From NCBI RefSeq assembly GCF_030323265.1, contig NZ_CP104992.1, forward strand, positions 2,765,501 to 2,829,500: DNA of 64,000 bases, read 5' to 3'. Shown piece after piece: positions 1 to 8,757 of this stretch. Origin of the DNA: Terrirhizobium terrae (GTDB lineage Bacteria > Pseudomonadota > Alphaproteobacteria > Rhizobiales > Rhizobiaceae). Within the stretch, counting starts at the first letter, position 1. Each line of letters begins with the position of its first letter. Made by a program: the position numbers and the translations under genes. The notes under the pieces are model-generated. The model worked only from the letters and a program-made list of their open reading frames with translations. It was not told the origin of the DNA and searched no databases.

Positions 1-816
1 TGCCGGTGGGGAGGGCGGCCAGCAGCACCGCCGTATGGGTGGCGACCGGCGGCAATCCCAGGATAGGCCCGGCAATCACCCAGGTCGCGGCCGGGTGGGC
101 GATCAGTTTCAACCCCACCAGAATGCCCGCCGTCGACAGCCGCTCCCCCGCCTTGTCCGACTGCGTGCCGGCGAGAAACAGGCCGAGGGCGATGAGCGCG
201 CAAGGGAAGCGGCGCCGCCCAGCAGTTTCAGGAAAGTATGCACCGGCGCCGGCAGGTGCCAGCCGGACACGAGCACGACCGCACCGAGTACCGGCGCCAC
301 CAGCAGCGGGTTCTTGGCGAGAGAAATCGCCGTCTTGGTGACAATGTCGCGGCGGCGCGTTTCCGATTGCAGCCCGCCTTCGATCAGGATGATGGCGATG
401 GCAAAGAGCACGCAGACGGTGAGGATCGTCGCGATCAGCGTCGCACCCATGCCGCTCTCGCCGATCAGCGCCAGAACCAGCGGAAAGCCGACGAAGCCGG
501 TATTGGCATAGCTGGCATTCAGCCCGTCGATCGCCGCATCCGCCAGATGCCGGCCCTTCGCCATCCGCCAGATGAGCGTGAAGACGAAGATGACGGCGCA
601 GCCGAGCGCGAAGGCAAGCGTAAAGCGCGGCTGCCAGATATCCTCCACTTTCGCATTGGCCATGATGTCGAAGAGCAGCGCCGGCAGCGCCAGATAGACG
701 ACCAGCCGGTTGACCTCGCGCGTCGCATTCGGCCCGAGCGCGCCGGTCTTGCGGGCAATCCAGCCGGCAAGGATGAGGGCGAAGATCGGCAGCACGATGA
801 GAAGATTGGTCAGCAT
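1..816 (-). CDS. AEC-family (auxin efflux carrier type) transporter, 3' end outside window
   Basis: The product is an inner-membrane carrier of the AEC/malonate permease type. The N-terminus reads MLTNLLIVLPIFALILAGW and is followed by repeated hydrophobic segments, with the family's conserved LNASYANTGFVGFPL stretch near residue 100. Substrate cannot be predicted; family members export auxin-like or carry dicarboxylic acids. The frame breaks near 204-206; adding one base to that run restores a normal C-terminal half that stays open to the window edge. The gene is divergent from the LysR gene at 930, so that regulator may control it (inference). Confidence 0.8.
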
Positions 817-929
817 GTGTTTGGCTCGGAGGTCTGGGCTCGAAAGTATCGGTCTTAATTTGCCTAAGCCAGTCGATCGATATAATCCAATGCGATCTGA
901 GGCTTTGATCGGTGCTTCGAGGGTATTGA

Positions 930-1810
930 ATGGACACGCGGCACATGCAGTATTTTCTGGCGCTGGCCGAGACCCTGCATTTCGGACGGGCGGCGGCGCG
1001 CATGAACATGAGCCAGCCGCCCTTCAGCCGGCAGATCGCCGCGATCGAGAAGACGCTCGGCGTCAAGCTGTTCGAGCGCAATTCCCGCAATGTCGCGCTG
1101 ACCCCGGCCGGCAAGCATTTTCTGGAGGACTGCCGCCGCGTCATCGCCGGTTTCGACGCCGCCTGCCGCGACGTGCGGCTTGTGGCGAGCGGCATGAAGG
1201 GCGAGCTGCGGCTCGCCTTCATGATGCATGCCGCCCATGGCGTCGTGCCCTCGCTGGTGCGCCGCTACAACCAGTCACGGCCCGATATCAGGCTGATCCT
1301 CGAAGAACGCATCCCGACGGATATCGACGAGCAGCTGATCGAGGGCAGGCTCGACGCCGCCGTCACCTTCGGCCTCGTCCACGCGCCGCATCTGCGCACC
1401 ACGCTGCTTGCCCGCGACCGCCTGCAACTGATCGCGCCTGCCGGCCACAGGCTGGCGCAGCGCACTGAGGTCGGGCCTCGCGATCTGCAGGGGAACGCCT
1501 GATCGCCGCACCCGCCTCGGTCGCCCCGACGCTCCGCTCTGCAATCGGCGTCTATTGCGCCACCGGCGGCACAGTACCCGACTTCGCCTTCGAACCGCGC
1601 CTGCAGCACACGATCATCCGCCTCGTCGCCGAAGGCCTCGGCGTCGGCCTCATCCCGCAATCGCTCTGCACGGATCTCGGCAACGGCGTGATCTCGCGCC
1701 CGCTGGAAAACGCCCCCGAATTCGACGTCGTCCTCTGCGCGCCTGTCGCGGCAAGGAACCCGGCGGTCTCGCATCTCTTCGAGATTGCAGAGGAGGGATA
1801 TGAGGACAGG
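930..1810 (+). CDS. LysR-family transcriptional regulator (frame break near 1490)
   Basis: The N-terminal winged helix-turn-helix is clear (MDTRHMQYFLALAETLHFGRA, with SQPPFSRQIAAIE as the recognition helix), followed by a periplasmic-binding-like effector domain. As written the frame stops at 1502. Adding one G to the run at 1490-1493 lets it continue as GERLIAAPASVAPTL and on to the usual C-terminus near residue 290. The corrected frame has no stop at the expected place and runs on to about 2005, antisense to the phosphatase gene, so its 3' end was probably altered by a rearrangement at the palindromic repeat at 1834. The end given is the expected family length. The divergent AEC transporter is its likely target. 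Confidence 0.75.
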
Positions 1811-1833
1811 GAAGCGCATTCCGCGCTATCGCC

Positions 1834-1862
1834 GATGACCGCCTTCGGCCCGAAGCGGTCAT
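1834..1862. repeat. Short dispersed palindromic repeat, copy 1
   Basis: The core pairs TGACCGC with GCGGTCA around CTTCGGCCCGAA. The copy covers the stop codon of the minus-strand phosphatase gene. Related copies lie at 2557, 3818, 5160, 7610 and 14690, all beside gene 3' ends. Confidence 0.5.
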
Positions 1863-2482
1863 CGATCCAAGTGAGAGGTATCTGCGAAACTGATCATCGC
1901 CCTGTTGCGGAAAAAGTCGTCCTGCCGAAGGTGGGTGATGCTTCCGCTTGGCGCGGCATAGGAAACAAAGCCACAGGCATCGATGGGTACCTTCATCCAA
2001 GCTGAGATCACCAAACTCTGGGTGAAACCGTGGGTGACGATGATCTGCGCCTCACAGTCCCGTTCCAGCAACGCTTCCATAAAGGGATAAACTCGATCCG
2101 CCACGTCTCGACGCGACTCCGCTTCCTCGATATTACCTCGATGATCAAGTCTGTCGGTATCGGGCGCGGGTGTGTACCTCGCATCAAGCCACTCCTGTGG
2201 CTTACCTTCCGCTACGCCGTAACTTATTTCCCTTAACGACCGTGTTTGTGCCACTGGTCGCTCAAAGCGCTGCCCGATAGGGTCTGCTGTTTGGGAGGCT
2301 CGTTTCAGGTCGGACGAGAAAATCTCGATCTCGCTGTGGCCAATCAGGGTGAAAAGCCTTTCAGCAATCGAACTGGCATCCGCTTGCCCGCGTTCGGTGA
2401 GTTCCGTGTCGTACCAGCCTCCGACCCTCTTTTCGATATGGTGGACGGACTGGGCATGCGTGACCAGAAACAAATCTCTCAT
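1859..2482 (-). CDS. Histidine phosphatase family protein
   Basis: A 207-residue single-domain protein of the phosphoglycerate mutase-like superfamily. The catalytic histidine lies in LVTHAQSVHH near residue 8, an acidic residue in SLREISYGVAEGK near 85, and the second histidine in VTHGFTQS near 150. The usual RHG is THA here, so the arginine that contacts the phosphate is missing from its normal place, which may change or reduce activity. Substrate is unknown. It stands alone between two copies of the short palindromic repeat, suggesting an independently acquired unit. Confidence 0.75.
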   Translation of the reverse strand: MRDLFLVTHAQSVHHIEKRVGGWYDTELTERGQADASSIAERLFTLIGHSEIEIFSSDLKRASQTADPIGQRFERPVAQTRSLREISYGVAEGKPQEWLDARYTPAPDTDRLDHRGNIEEAESRRDVADRVYPFMEALLERDCEAQIIVTHGFTQSLVISAWMKVPIDACGFVSYAAPSGSITHLRQDDFFRNRAMISFADTSHLDR

Positions 2483-2556
2483 GGCAATCTCGTAAGGGGC
2501 GGAGGTACCTTAACCTCACTGAACACTGCAAACCACCAATGCGCAATGTCTCCTAA

Positions 2557-2597
2557 TGGCGCTTATGCGTCATGACGGCCGTCGGCCCAAACCGGCC
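2557..2597. repeat. Short dispersed palindromic repeat, copy 2
   Basis: The copy begins TGGCGCTTATGCGTCATGAC and ends in CGGCCCAAACCGGCC. It is closest to copy 3 at 3818, with most of the roughly 41 positions identical. Confidence 0.5.
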
Positions 2598-2620
2598 TTC
2601 GTTGTGCGAGGCTTTCACAG

Positions 2621-2758
2621 TTAGCGGAACGCCAGGAAAATGCTGAGTCCGACAAGGCAAAAGACAACAACACATCCGAACCACATCAGCCAGTCCTTGC
2701 GGTTTCGGCGCTCGACGGACCGCCATATCACGTCAATTATAACGTCGATCGGGTTCAA
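2621..2758 (-). CDS. Small membrane protein, 45 residues, TTG start
   Basis: A short ORF reading LNPIDVIIDVIWRSVERR, then a charged linker and a C-terminal membrane helix (WFGCVVVFCLVGLSIFLAF). There is no ATG in frame; a TTG lies about nine bases after GAGGT, a fair ribosome binding site. The N-terminus is amphipathic and basic and the C-terminus is one transmembrane segment. It has no recognisable family. It sits between two palindromic repeat copies next to the 3105-3764 unit. It could be chance coding, so confidence is moderate. Confidence 0.4.
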   Translation of the reverse strand: MNPIDVIIDVIWRSVERRNRKDWLMWFGCVVVFCLVGLSIFLAFR

Positions 2759-3104
2759 TGAATTTTGACCTCAGCGGACTGTCTTGCGTTCGCAGGCTAG
2801 ACGGAACTTGTACATGGGGCAACGTTGCGAAGTCCCAAGTTCCGTGATGAGCAGCCCGCAACGACCGCTTCTGGCGCTTGAGGGGCGTGGAGCGGGCCGT
2901 CCAGAAACGGTGGAGTCAGGAGCACAGGTGCGGGGTGTTGAGGTTGCTGATCATCATCGCAAAAGCGGACCTGTGGCTTGTCTCGAACGTGGTTGTTGCT
3001 AGGTTTCTGTGGAAGGGGTGGAAACAGCGGCTACTCCGTCGGAGCAGGCACGGAACAACATGCGCTTAAAACGTCGTACTTTGTTGATTCTAGGAGGGTG
3101 GACA
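2759..3104. other. Gap with no supported gene
   Basis: About 345 bases. I see no ORF with a convincing start or family resemblance. The last bases hold the upstream region of the gene starting at 3105, including its AGGAGGG ribosome binding site near 3093. Confidence 0.5.
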
Positions 3105-3608
3105 ATGGCGGTTTCAGCAACCTCCGGCCAGAACGAACCCAAATCCCTGTTCAAAGGTAAGCTCTTAGCGGACTATTTCCAAATTTACGTCAGAGACCAA
3201 AGCTATCCAAACTTGCCTTCCGACTATCGGGAAGAGGCAATCGCCAGCCGCTTGATGACGGGTCCTCACGCCGCCATCGTTCACACAGCTCGCAACATGA
3301 CCGTGCCGATCATAGTGGAGTGGCATGATGTGCGGCCACAGCCAGAGATCGAGCGGTACCAGCATGTAGTAGAAGCGAGCTTCAATTGCCCCTCTGGAGT
3401 TCTGGTCTTGGCTGGCATGACAGACTACGAGCCGACAGCTCAAAGGCTCTCCGTAGAAGCTGGACCACTTGGTATCCGCGCGAACATGTCGGGCTTGGAT
3501 ACGATCAGCGGAGACGGCCTTGATGGAAGCGACCGGTACCTCATCCAGCTTTGGCCTGGCCAAGAGCCGTCAGCTCCTCTTGTTCTCAAGTCGTGGGCTG
3601 AACCGTAG
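3105..3608 (+). CDS. Unknown soluble protein, first gene of a two-gene unit
   Basis: Not recognised. The start at 3105 is preferred because AGGAGGG lies just upstream; a longer form from 3060 would add a short hydrophobic leader. The product is about 167 residues, mixed alpha/beta in appearance, with no cysteine pairs or repeats and a central stretch GPHAAIVHTARNMTVPIIVEW. Its stop codon abuts the start of the small membrane protein at 3609, so the two are surely co-translated. Codon use is less GC-biased than in the core genes of this window and palindromic repeats lie on both sides, which suggests transfer. Confidence 0.6.
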   Translation: MAVSATSGQNEPKSLFKGKLLADYFQIYVRDQSYPNLPSDYREEAIASRLMTGPHAAIVHTARNMTVPIIVEWHDVRPQPEIERYQHVVEASFNCPSGVLVLAGMTDYEPTAQRLSVEAGPLGIRANMSGLDTISGDGLDGSDRYLIQLWPGQEPSAPLVLKSWAEP

Positions 3609-3764
3609 ATGCGCTGGGCTGTTCCATATCTAGTCATCATGGCTTCCATCGCGTTCGTTGGAAGCCTTTTCGCTTTCATAGTCGCACTCTTCCCTTGGAG
3701 CTTGACTATGCTGGGCATTCCCATACTCATCCTCGTCTGCAGATCGATTGCTAGAGCCCGTTGA
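3609..3764 (+). CDS. Small two-helix membrane protein, 51 residues
   Basis: The ATG follows the preceding stop codon directly. The sequence starts MRWAVPYLVIMASIAFVGSL and is hydrophobic nearly throughout, consistent with two membrane helices split by WSL, with a basic tail CRSIARAR. No family is recognised. Tight coupling to the upstream soluble protein suggests that they act together, for instance as a membrane anchor and its partner or as a toxin/immunity-like pair; this is inference only. Confidence 0.55.
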   Translation: MRWAVPYLVIMASIAFVGSLFAFIVALFPWSLTMLGIPILILVCRSIARAR

Positions 3765-3817
3765 AATCGTTAGCTCGCCAGACGACCGCCTGTGGCGCTT
3801 CAGCGCCATGCCCCCTT

Positions 3818-3859
3818 TGGCGCTTCTGCGTCATGACGGCAATCGGCCCGAAGCAGACC
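3818..3859. repeat. Short dispersed palindromic repeat, copy 3
   Basis: Closely matches copy 2 at 2557 (TGGCGCTTCTGCGTCATGAC, then CGGCCCGAAGCAGACC). Copies 2 and 3 flank the two small genes and the 3105-3764 unit. Confidence 0.5.
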
Positions 3860-3931
3860 ATCCGTTAGCGGGCACACTCAGCATTCTTCCAATCTGATGA
3901 CAAGCTTCACACCATGGCGTTTAGCAGCTGG

Positions 3932-4360
3932 CTAGAACGGGATGGTGACGATCAGGATGCAGGCGATCAGGTTCGCTGACAAAAAATAGGGGGCGTTCAA
4001 TAGGCCGTATTGGATGGGGCGGGGAAACAGCGGGTTGATAGCAATGTTGAAAGTCATAGGGACGAGGAACCCAAGCCCGACAATTAGCCCTAGGAGCGTT
4101 GCATCTGCGACGGACACAATTCCGACTACTGCAATAAGGTAGGCATCTGCGATGACAACCACCAAGGAGCACAGCATAGGGCCAACGATGAAAATCGAGC
4201 CTGAAACTGCCTGCTTTTCCTTCGGCAAATTCTCTCGACCAGTCACGTAAAGATACTGCTTCGGCACCAGCACCATGAAATATAGACCACCGAGCACGGT
4301 GAAGACTAGTGTTCCCGCAATCACGGCAATCCAGTGAATATCGGCGAAGGCTGCGAGCAT
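3932..4360 (-). CDS. DUF1761-type integral membrane protein
   Basis: A 142-residue protein with four predicted membrane segments. The first helix (WIAVIAGTLVFTVLGGLYF) and the later LGLIVGLGFLVPMTFNIAIN look like the DUF1761 family. Function is unknown. The gene is divergent from the HTH/WYL regulator at 4437 with only about 75 bases between them, a common arrangement for a regulator and its target (inference). Confidence 0.65.
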   Translation of the reverse strand: MLAAFADIHWIAVIAGTLVFTVLGGLYFMVLVPKQYLYVTGRENLPKEKQAVSGSIFIVGPMLCSLVVVIADAYLIAVVGIVSVADATLLGLIVGLGFLVPMTFNIAINPLFPRPIQYGLLNAPYFLSANLIACILIVTIPF

Positions 4361-4436
4361 AACGTATCCTTTTCTGATGCAGTTTCGATGGTGCTCATGT
4401 AGTGTCAGCCAACTGACAGTTTACGGCAGTTGAGTT

Positions 4437-5149
4437 ATGGCGCGGGCAGACAGACTTTTGCGACTTCTCCAGGCAATGCGGACGATGTCCGCACCGATCA
4501 CGGCCATGCGATTGGCCGATGAGACGGGTGTGTCGCTTCGTTCGCTCTATCGGGATATCGATAGCCTGCGGGCTGCCGGGGCAAGGATTGAGGGGAGCGC
4601 GGCTATGGATACAGGCTGACGGAAGACTTTGCGCTGCCGCCGCAGACTTTCAGTCGCGAAGAGATCGAAGCGATCGCTCTCGGTATGGCACAAGTAAGGC
4701 ACATGGGCGATCCGACCTTGGCAAAGGCTGCCACATCGGTGATGGGAAAAGTTGGGGCTTCTCTGCCCGACGATCGCGAACAGAACCTCTTCCATGCCAT
4801 ATCACAGGTATATCATCCAGATGCGCGTGATGTGGCGACGGACCACATTGACACCATCCGTCAGGCAACATGGCAGGAGGAGGTGTTGGAAATCCGCTAT
4901 CAGGACAAGGATCAAACCATCAGCGAACGCGCAATCCTACCACTTGCCATCGTCTACACTGGCAGGACGCTGACGGTGCTTTCCTGGTGTTGCCTTCGAG
5001 ACGATTTCCGAATGTTCAGGGTCGACAGGACTATGTCGGTCCGAATGACAGGTAAGAGCTTCAGACCCAGACGAGCATCCATGTTGCGGGACTATCTGAC
5101 TAAACTCCGTGACGAGGATGAGGGCCGTCTTGCCGGAGAACAGCCGTGA
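4437..5149 (+). CDS. YafY-type HTH/WYL transcriptional regulator (frame break near 4592)
   Basis: The N-terminal helix-turn-helix (MARADRLLRLLQAMR, then DETGVSLRSLYRDIDSLRAAG) is typical of DeoR/YafY regulators. Adding one G at 4592-4595 joins it to the C-terminal part (ERGYGYRLTEDFALPPQTF and on) with a WYL-like sensor domain. The corrected length, near 237 residues, is usual for the family. WYL domains bind small ligands or nucleic acid. It probably controls itself and the divergent membrane protein. Confidence 0.75.
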
Positions 5150-5159
5150 TGGCCGATTT

Positions 5160-5201
5160 TGGCGCTTTGGCGACATGACCGTCTTCGGCCCAAAGCGGGC
5201 T
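5160..5201. repeat. Short dispersed palindromic repeat, copy 4
   Basis: Reads TGGCGCTTTGGCGACATGAC, then a CGGCCCAAAGCGGGC arm. It lies between the stop codons of the convergent WYL regulator and arginase-family genes, where a terminator would be expected. Confidence 0.5.
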
Positions 5202-5207
5202 GGTGGG

Positions 5208-6038
5208 CTAAAGCGATCGTGACTTCAAAAGAGGCTCCAATGCGTCGATCAGGGCGGTTGGCGAAACTGGTGGGCCATCGATCTCCCAGGAGTTTTGGAA
5301 CTCGGCGATTTCCATGCCGACGAAATTTTGCTCCGCGATAATCTCGCAGCATGTGTGGAGGTCTCCGAGCGAGAGACCACCCTCGTGTTTGTAGTCGGTG
5401 GGAACGATCCCCGGTTCGAGAACATCGCAGTCTAGATGCACATAAATCGAGCGACCTGCGATGGCTTCCTTTAGCTCGACGGCAAAGTCAGCGCCTTGTT
5501 TGATGTGAGGGATGCCGTGCTGCTCGATCAGTTCCACCTCGTACGGATCAAGGTCACGTTGCCCGACCAGAACAACCTGATCGAGGTTCAAACCGGACCC
5601 CAAGCCTGAATCCCACAGGCCGAGAGGTCCCGCGAAGGCCAAGCCTCCCAGATAACCGGTGGTGCTGGCTTCGGGCGGATTGAGGTCGCCGTGTGAATCG
5701 AACCAGACGATGGTCACGTCGGGGTGATGTTTGGCGACGGCAGGAAGCGTAGCAAGTGAAACAGCGCAGCGGCTGGTCGCGGAGATAGGCACGGAGCCTG
5801 CTGCCAAAACATCGTCGAGCCGAGACTGCATTTGCTTGAGAGAGGGCAAGGCTGCATCAAGCTCCTCACGCCAGCCGACGTTTAAAGCTGGCTCAGGCGT
5901 TCCGATGACGACCGAAGCTACACCGGTTCGGCGTTCCAACTCGTCGGCAATGGCCTTAGCGCCGGGGATAGCCAGGTCATTATGGTCGCCAGCGCGCCCC
6001 TGGAATACGGTGTATTGTACGTTTTTCGTCGCAGCCAA
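5208..6038 (-). CDS. Arginase/agmatinase-family protein with a degenerate metal site
   Basis: A 276-residue protein with a ureohydrolase fold. Two metal-binding motifs are visible: WFDSHGDLN near residue 135 (the DxHxD motif) and VHLDCDVLEPG near 205. The first motif, normally GGDH, is replaced by ISATSRCAV near residue 105, so one metal-binding histidine is absent. Members lacking it may bind one metal only, act on other substrates or be inactive. It is convergent with the WYL regulator and lies upstream of an M20 dipeptidase that reads the other way. The start codon is the first ATG; no better alternative was seen. Confidence 0.75.
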   Translation of the reverse strand: MAATKNVQYTVFQGRAGDHNDLAIPGAKAIADELERRTGVASVVIGTPEPALNVGWREELDAALPSLKQMQSRLDDVLAAGSVPISATSRCAVSLATLPAVAKHHPDVTIVWFDSHGDLNPPEASTTGYLGGLAFAGPLGLWDSGLGSGLNLDQVVLVGQRDLDPYEVELIEQHGIPHIKQGADFAVELKEAIAGRSIYVHLDCDVLEPGIVPTDYKHEGGLSLGDLHTCCEIIAEQNFVGMEIAEFQNSWEIDGPPVSPTALIDALEPLLKSRSL

Positions 6039-6213
6039 CAGCTCTCTCCCACTTCAAGCTGAAGCATTTAGCCGATCATGTTCGTGAACGCGAGTAGTCC
6101 AAAATGGCACTTGGTTCCCAAATGCCCAGGCACGCCTCAACCTTCCTTCCCGCGGTTGCGCCCGAGCGAGATATCATTCAATAGCCTACGCCGAGAATAG
6201 AGGGAGACGCATT

Positions 6214-7599
6214 ATGGTCATGAACGAAGACGATTGGCGGACTTACCTGCGCGAACGGCAGGAAGCCCATCTCGAAGACCTTCTCGACTTCATCCGAATT
6301 CCTTCTGTGTCTGCCCGCCCTGATCACATGCCGGAGATACGCCGTGCAGCTGACTGGGTTGTCGATCGCATGAAATCCGCTGGTATCGGCAATGCTGAAA
6401 TTCTTGAGACGGATGCGCATCCGGTCGTCTTCGGCTCATGGCTGGATGCCGGACCGAGCAGGCCGACTGTCATGATCTACGGTCACTTCGACGTCCAGCC
6501 GGCGGAACCTTTCGAGCTGTGGACCACGCCGCCTTTTGAACCGGACGTGCGTGATGGCCGCGTTTATGGGCGAGGGGCGACCGACGACAAAGGCAATATG
6601 CTGGCTCCGATCCTGGCGGTGGAAGCCATGCTCAAGACCAAAGGCAGTTTGCCGGTGAACGTCAAATTTCTATTCGAAGGTCAGGAGGAGATCGGCTCTC
6701 CCGATATGCCGAAATTCGTCGACCGGCATGCAGACCGCCTGGCTTGCGACATGATCTTCTCCGCCGACGGCCTCCAGTGGGCGCCGGACCAACCACAATT
6801 GGTCGAGGCACTGAAGGGCATCATCGCATTCGAGATCATCGTGCGCGGCCCGCGATCGGATCAGCATTCAGGCCTTCATGGTGGTGGCATAGCCAATCCG
6901 GCAATGGGATTGGCTCAATTGCTGGCGTCGATGAAATCTGTCGATGGCGTCGTAACCGTCGATGGTTTTTATGACGACGTGATCGCTCTCACCGATGAGG
7001 ACCGCGTCGAAATCGCCCGCGTCCCATATAATGAGATCGATTATCTGGCAGAAACTGGCGCGTCAGCGACCTTTGGAGAGCCCGGATACTCCACCCGCGA
7101 ACGTCTATGGGCAAGGCCAACACTCGACGTCAATGGATTGACTTCCGGCTGGCAAGGCGATGGAGGTAAAACCGTCCTGCCCGCAGGGGCAAGAGCAAAG
7201 TTGACATGCCGTCTCGTAGCAGCACAAGAGCCGGGCAAAATTCTCGACGCCGTCCGTGCGCACGTCGAAAAGCATTGCCCGGCCGGGCTGAGCGCCGAGG
7301 TCAGAAGAAACAGCAGTTGGGGTGATCCCTTCTCAGTACCGCGTGGACACGTCTCGACCGAAATCGCCGCTGAAGTCCTCGAGGAAATCTATGGAAAGAA
7401 GCCCTATCGAACCCGATTGGGAGGCTCGATCTCGGTCATGACCACACTCCAGCAGGCAACCGGGGTCCATGCGACTATGTTCGGTTTCGCCCACGCGGAT
7501 GAAAACCTCCACGCGCCGGATGAGTTTTACCGTGTTGAGGCATTCGAGCGAGCCAAGCTCGCTTACGGGCTGCTGTTGGAGAGAGTTGCTGAAGCGTAA
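6214..7599 (+). CDS. M20-family dipeptidase
   Basis: A 461-residue cytosolic metallopeptidase. Zinc ligands and catalytic residues are all in place: GHFDVQP near residue 91, GATDDKG near 123, the GQEEIGS catalytic/bridging pair near 157, and the late histidine in FAHADENLHAPDEF near 430. The dimerisation domain lies between about 200 and 330. It probably cleaves dipeptides or related amides. ATGs at 6214 and 6220 share the ribosome binding site AGGGAG. It lies in an accessory stretch and ends beside palindromic repeat copy 5. Confidence 0.85.
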   Translation: MVMNEDDWRTYLRERQEAHLEDLLDFIRIPSVSARPDHMPEIRRAADWVVDRMKSAGIGNAEILETDAHPVVFGSWLDAGPSRPTVMIYGHFDVQPAEPFELWTTPPFEPDVRDGRVYGRGATDDKGNMLAPILAVEAMLKTKGSLPVNVKFLFEGQEEIGSPDMPKFVDRHADRLACDMIFSADGLQWAPDQPQLVEALKGIIAFEIIVRGPRSDQHSGLHGGGIANPAMGLAQLLASMKSVDGVVTVDGFYDDVIALTDEDRVEIARVPYNEIDYLAETGASATFGEPGYSTRERLWARPTLDVNGLTSGWQGDGGKTVLPAGARAKLTCRLVAAQEPGKILDAVRAHVEKHCPAGLSAEVRRNSSWGDPFSVPRGHVSTEIAAEVLEEIYGKKPYRTRLGGSISVMTTLQQATGVHATMFGFAHADENLHAPDEFYRVEAFERAKLAYGLLLERVAEA

Positions 7600-7609
7600 T
7601 CGCCGCTGG

Positions 7610-7640
7610 TCCTGATGACCGCCTCCGGCCCATAGCAGGC
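7610..7640. repeat. Short dispersed palindromic repeat, copy 5
   Basis: Reads GATGACCGCCTCCGGCCC followed by ATAGCAGG, just after the M20 peptidase stop. The arms are more decayed than in copy 1. Confidence 0.4.
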
Positions 7641-7660
7641 ATTGGGCCGGAGGGGCTATC

Positions 7661-7717
7661 GTGCCCGATTTCGCCTTCGAGCCGCGCCTGCAGCACACCA
7701 TCATCCGCCTCGTCGCT
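7661..7717 (+). pseudogene. 57-bp relic of a LysR gene
   Basis: This stretch aligns without gaps to 1574-1630 inside the LysR gene. There are five differences, all at third codon positions and all silent, so both copies encode VPDFAFEPRLQHTIIRLVA. Homology stops sharply on both sides. It is the remains of a related, once-functional LysR gene, left between the dipeptidase and the ankyrin gene. Confidence 0.7.
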
Positions 7718-7818
7718 GCTGCCATAGCCCCCATTGAAATTGCCCATCCTTCGCGACATTTGTCGCTTGTCTCCACAAAGGGCGTCCCGCCCGCTTTTCG
7801 AACGGATCTCCTTTCGCG

Positions 7819-8724
7819 ATGGCCAAGCCGAAGAAGAAGAAGACGTTGCCCAAGGATTTCGAAGCTTTGCTGGAGGCAGGCGATGTCGCAGCGGTAAGGG
7901 CGGTGTTCGACACATGCGACGTCAATGCCTATGGCGGCGCGACCAAGCGCACCGCGCTCGCCTTCAACGACCTGCCGGATGAGGTGGCGCGCTGGCTGGT
8001 CGAAAACGGCGCGGATATTTCTGCCCCGGACAGCTATGGCGAGACGCCGCTGCATCACCGCGCGGATCGAGGCGATGGCGGACATGGCGGCGCTTCTCCT
8101 GCCGCCATCGCCGCCCGAGCCATCCGCCCTTCGCAAATTCGCCTCCCGCCTGTTTGGTGCAGGGAGAAGAGTGACGACCGGATCACCGATCAGATGCGGG
8201 ATTTCGTGACGCGCATAGGCGAAAATTTCGAGTTCCATCGCCAGGGCTACAACCCGGAAAGCCGGGATGTCGCAAGTGCCGCGCTCGACCGGCTCTATGA
8301 ACTGTTCGGCGTGCCGCCGGTGCCGCGCCGCAGCATGCATGACGGCAAGTCGCCGATCGTGGCGAAGGCCGATACCTGGCAGGACCGGCACCAGGAACTG
8401 TGGGAACTGCTCGTGCCATCGAGCGGTGCAGCCGACACCGTCCAGGGCGAGGTCATCCGCATTTCCGGCCGCATCGCACGCGAACTCGACGGCAATGGCG
8501 GCATCAACTGGGGCGACGACTACAAGCGGATGGCCGATGCGCTGCTTACCCATCTCGGCTCGGCAAAATCCCTGCCGGCCGACGATCTGAAGGAAGCGAC
8601 CGCGATCATAAGCGAGGTGAAGCGCAAGTTCGGAGACACCCGGCGGCTTTGCGAACTCTCGGTGGAATGGGTGGCGCAAAATCCGAAACCGACCACGCTG
8701 CCGGCACCGGCCTATGCTATCTGA
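7819..8724 (+). CDS. Ankyrin-repeat protein with internal deletion
   Basis: The N-terminus (MAKPKKKKTLPKDFEALLEAG) leads into ankyrin-type helices (TKRTALAFNDLPDEVARWLV, then GADISAPDSYGETPLHHRA). After about residue 90 the frame reads an unlikely Pro/Arg-rich stretch, while the next frame over contains ankyrin-like IEAMADMAALLL; the original frame resumes at DQMRDFVTRIGENFEFHR. So the central ankyrin repeats have been deleted or frameshifted. The C-terminal 180 residues (PPVPRRSMHDGKSPIVAKA and on) look intact and are shared by this rhizobial family as I know it. It is a probable cytosolic protein-binding protein of unknown role. Confidence 0.6.
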   Translation: MAKPKKKKTLPKDFEALLEAGDVAAVRAVFDTCDVNAYGGATKRTALAFNDLPDEVARWLVENGADISAPDSYGETPLHHRADRGDGGHGGASPAAIAARAIRPSQIRLPPVWCREKSDDRITDQMRDFVTRIGENFEFHRQGYNPESRDVASAALDRLYELFGVPPVPRRSMHDGKSPIVAKADTWQDRHQELWELLVPSSGAADTVQGEVIRISGRIARELDGNGGINWGDDYKRMADALLTHLGSAKSLPADDLKEATAIISEVKRKFGDTRRLCELSVEWVAQNPKPTTLPAPAYAI

Positions 8725-8757
8725 CGAAATCGGATGAACGCGGCTTGGGGTACAGCT

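Noticed and set aside
2557..3870. Integron-like attC sites suggested by GTTAGCG after repeat copies 2 and 3
   Set aside because: GTTAGCG does not fit the GTTRRRY core, no matching inverse core pairs with it and no integrase gene is present.
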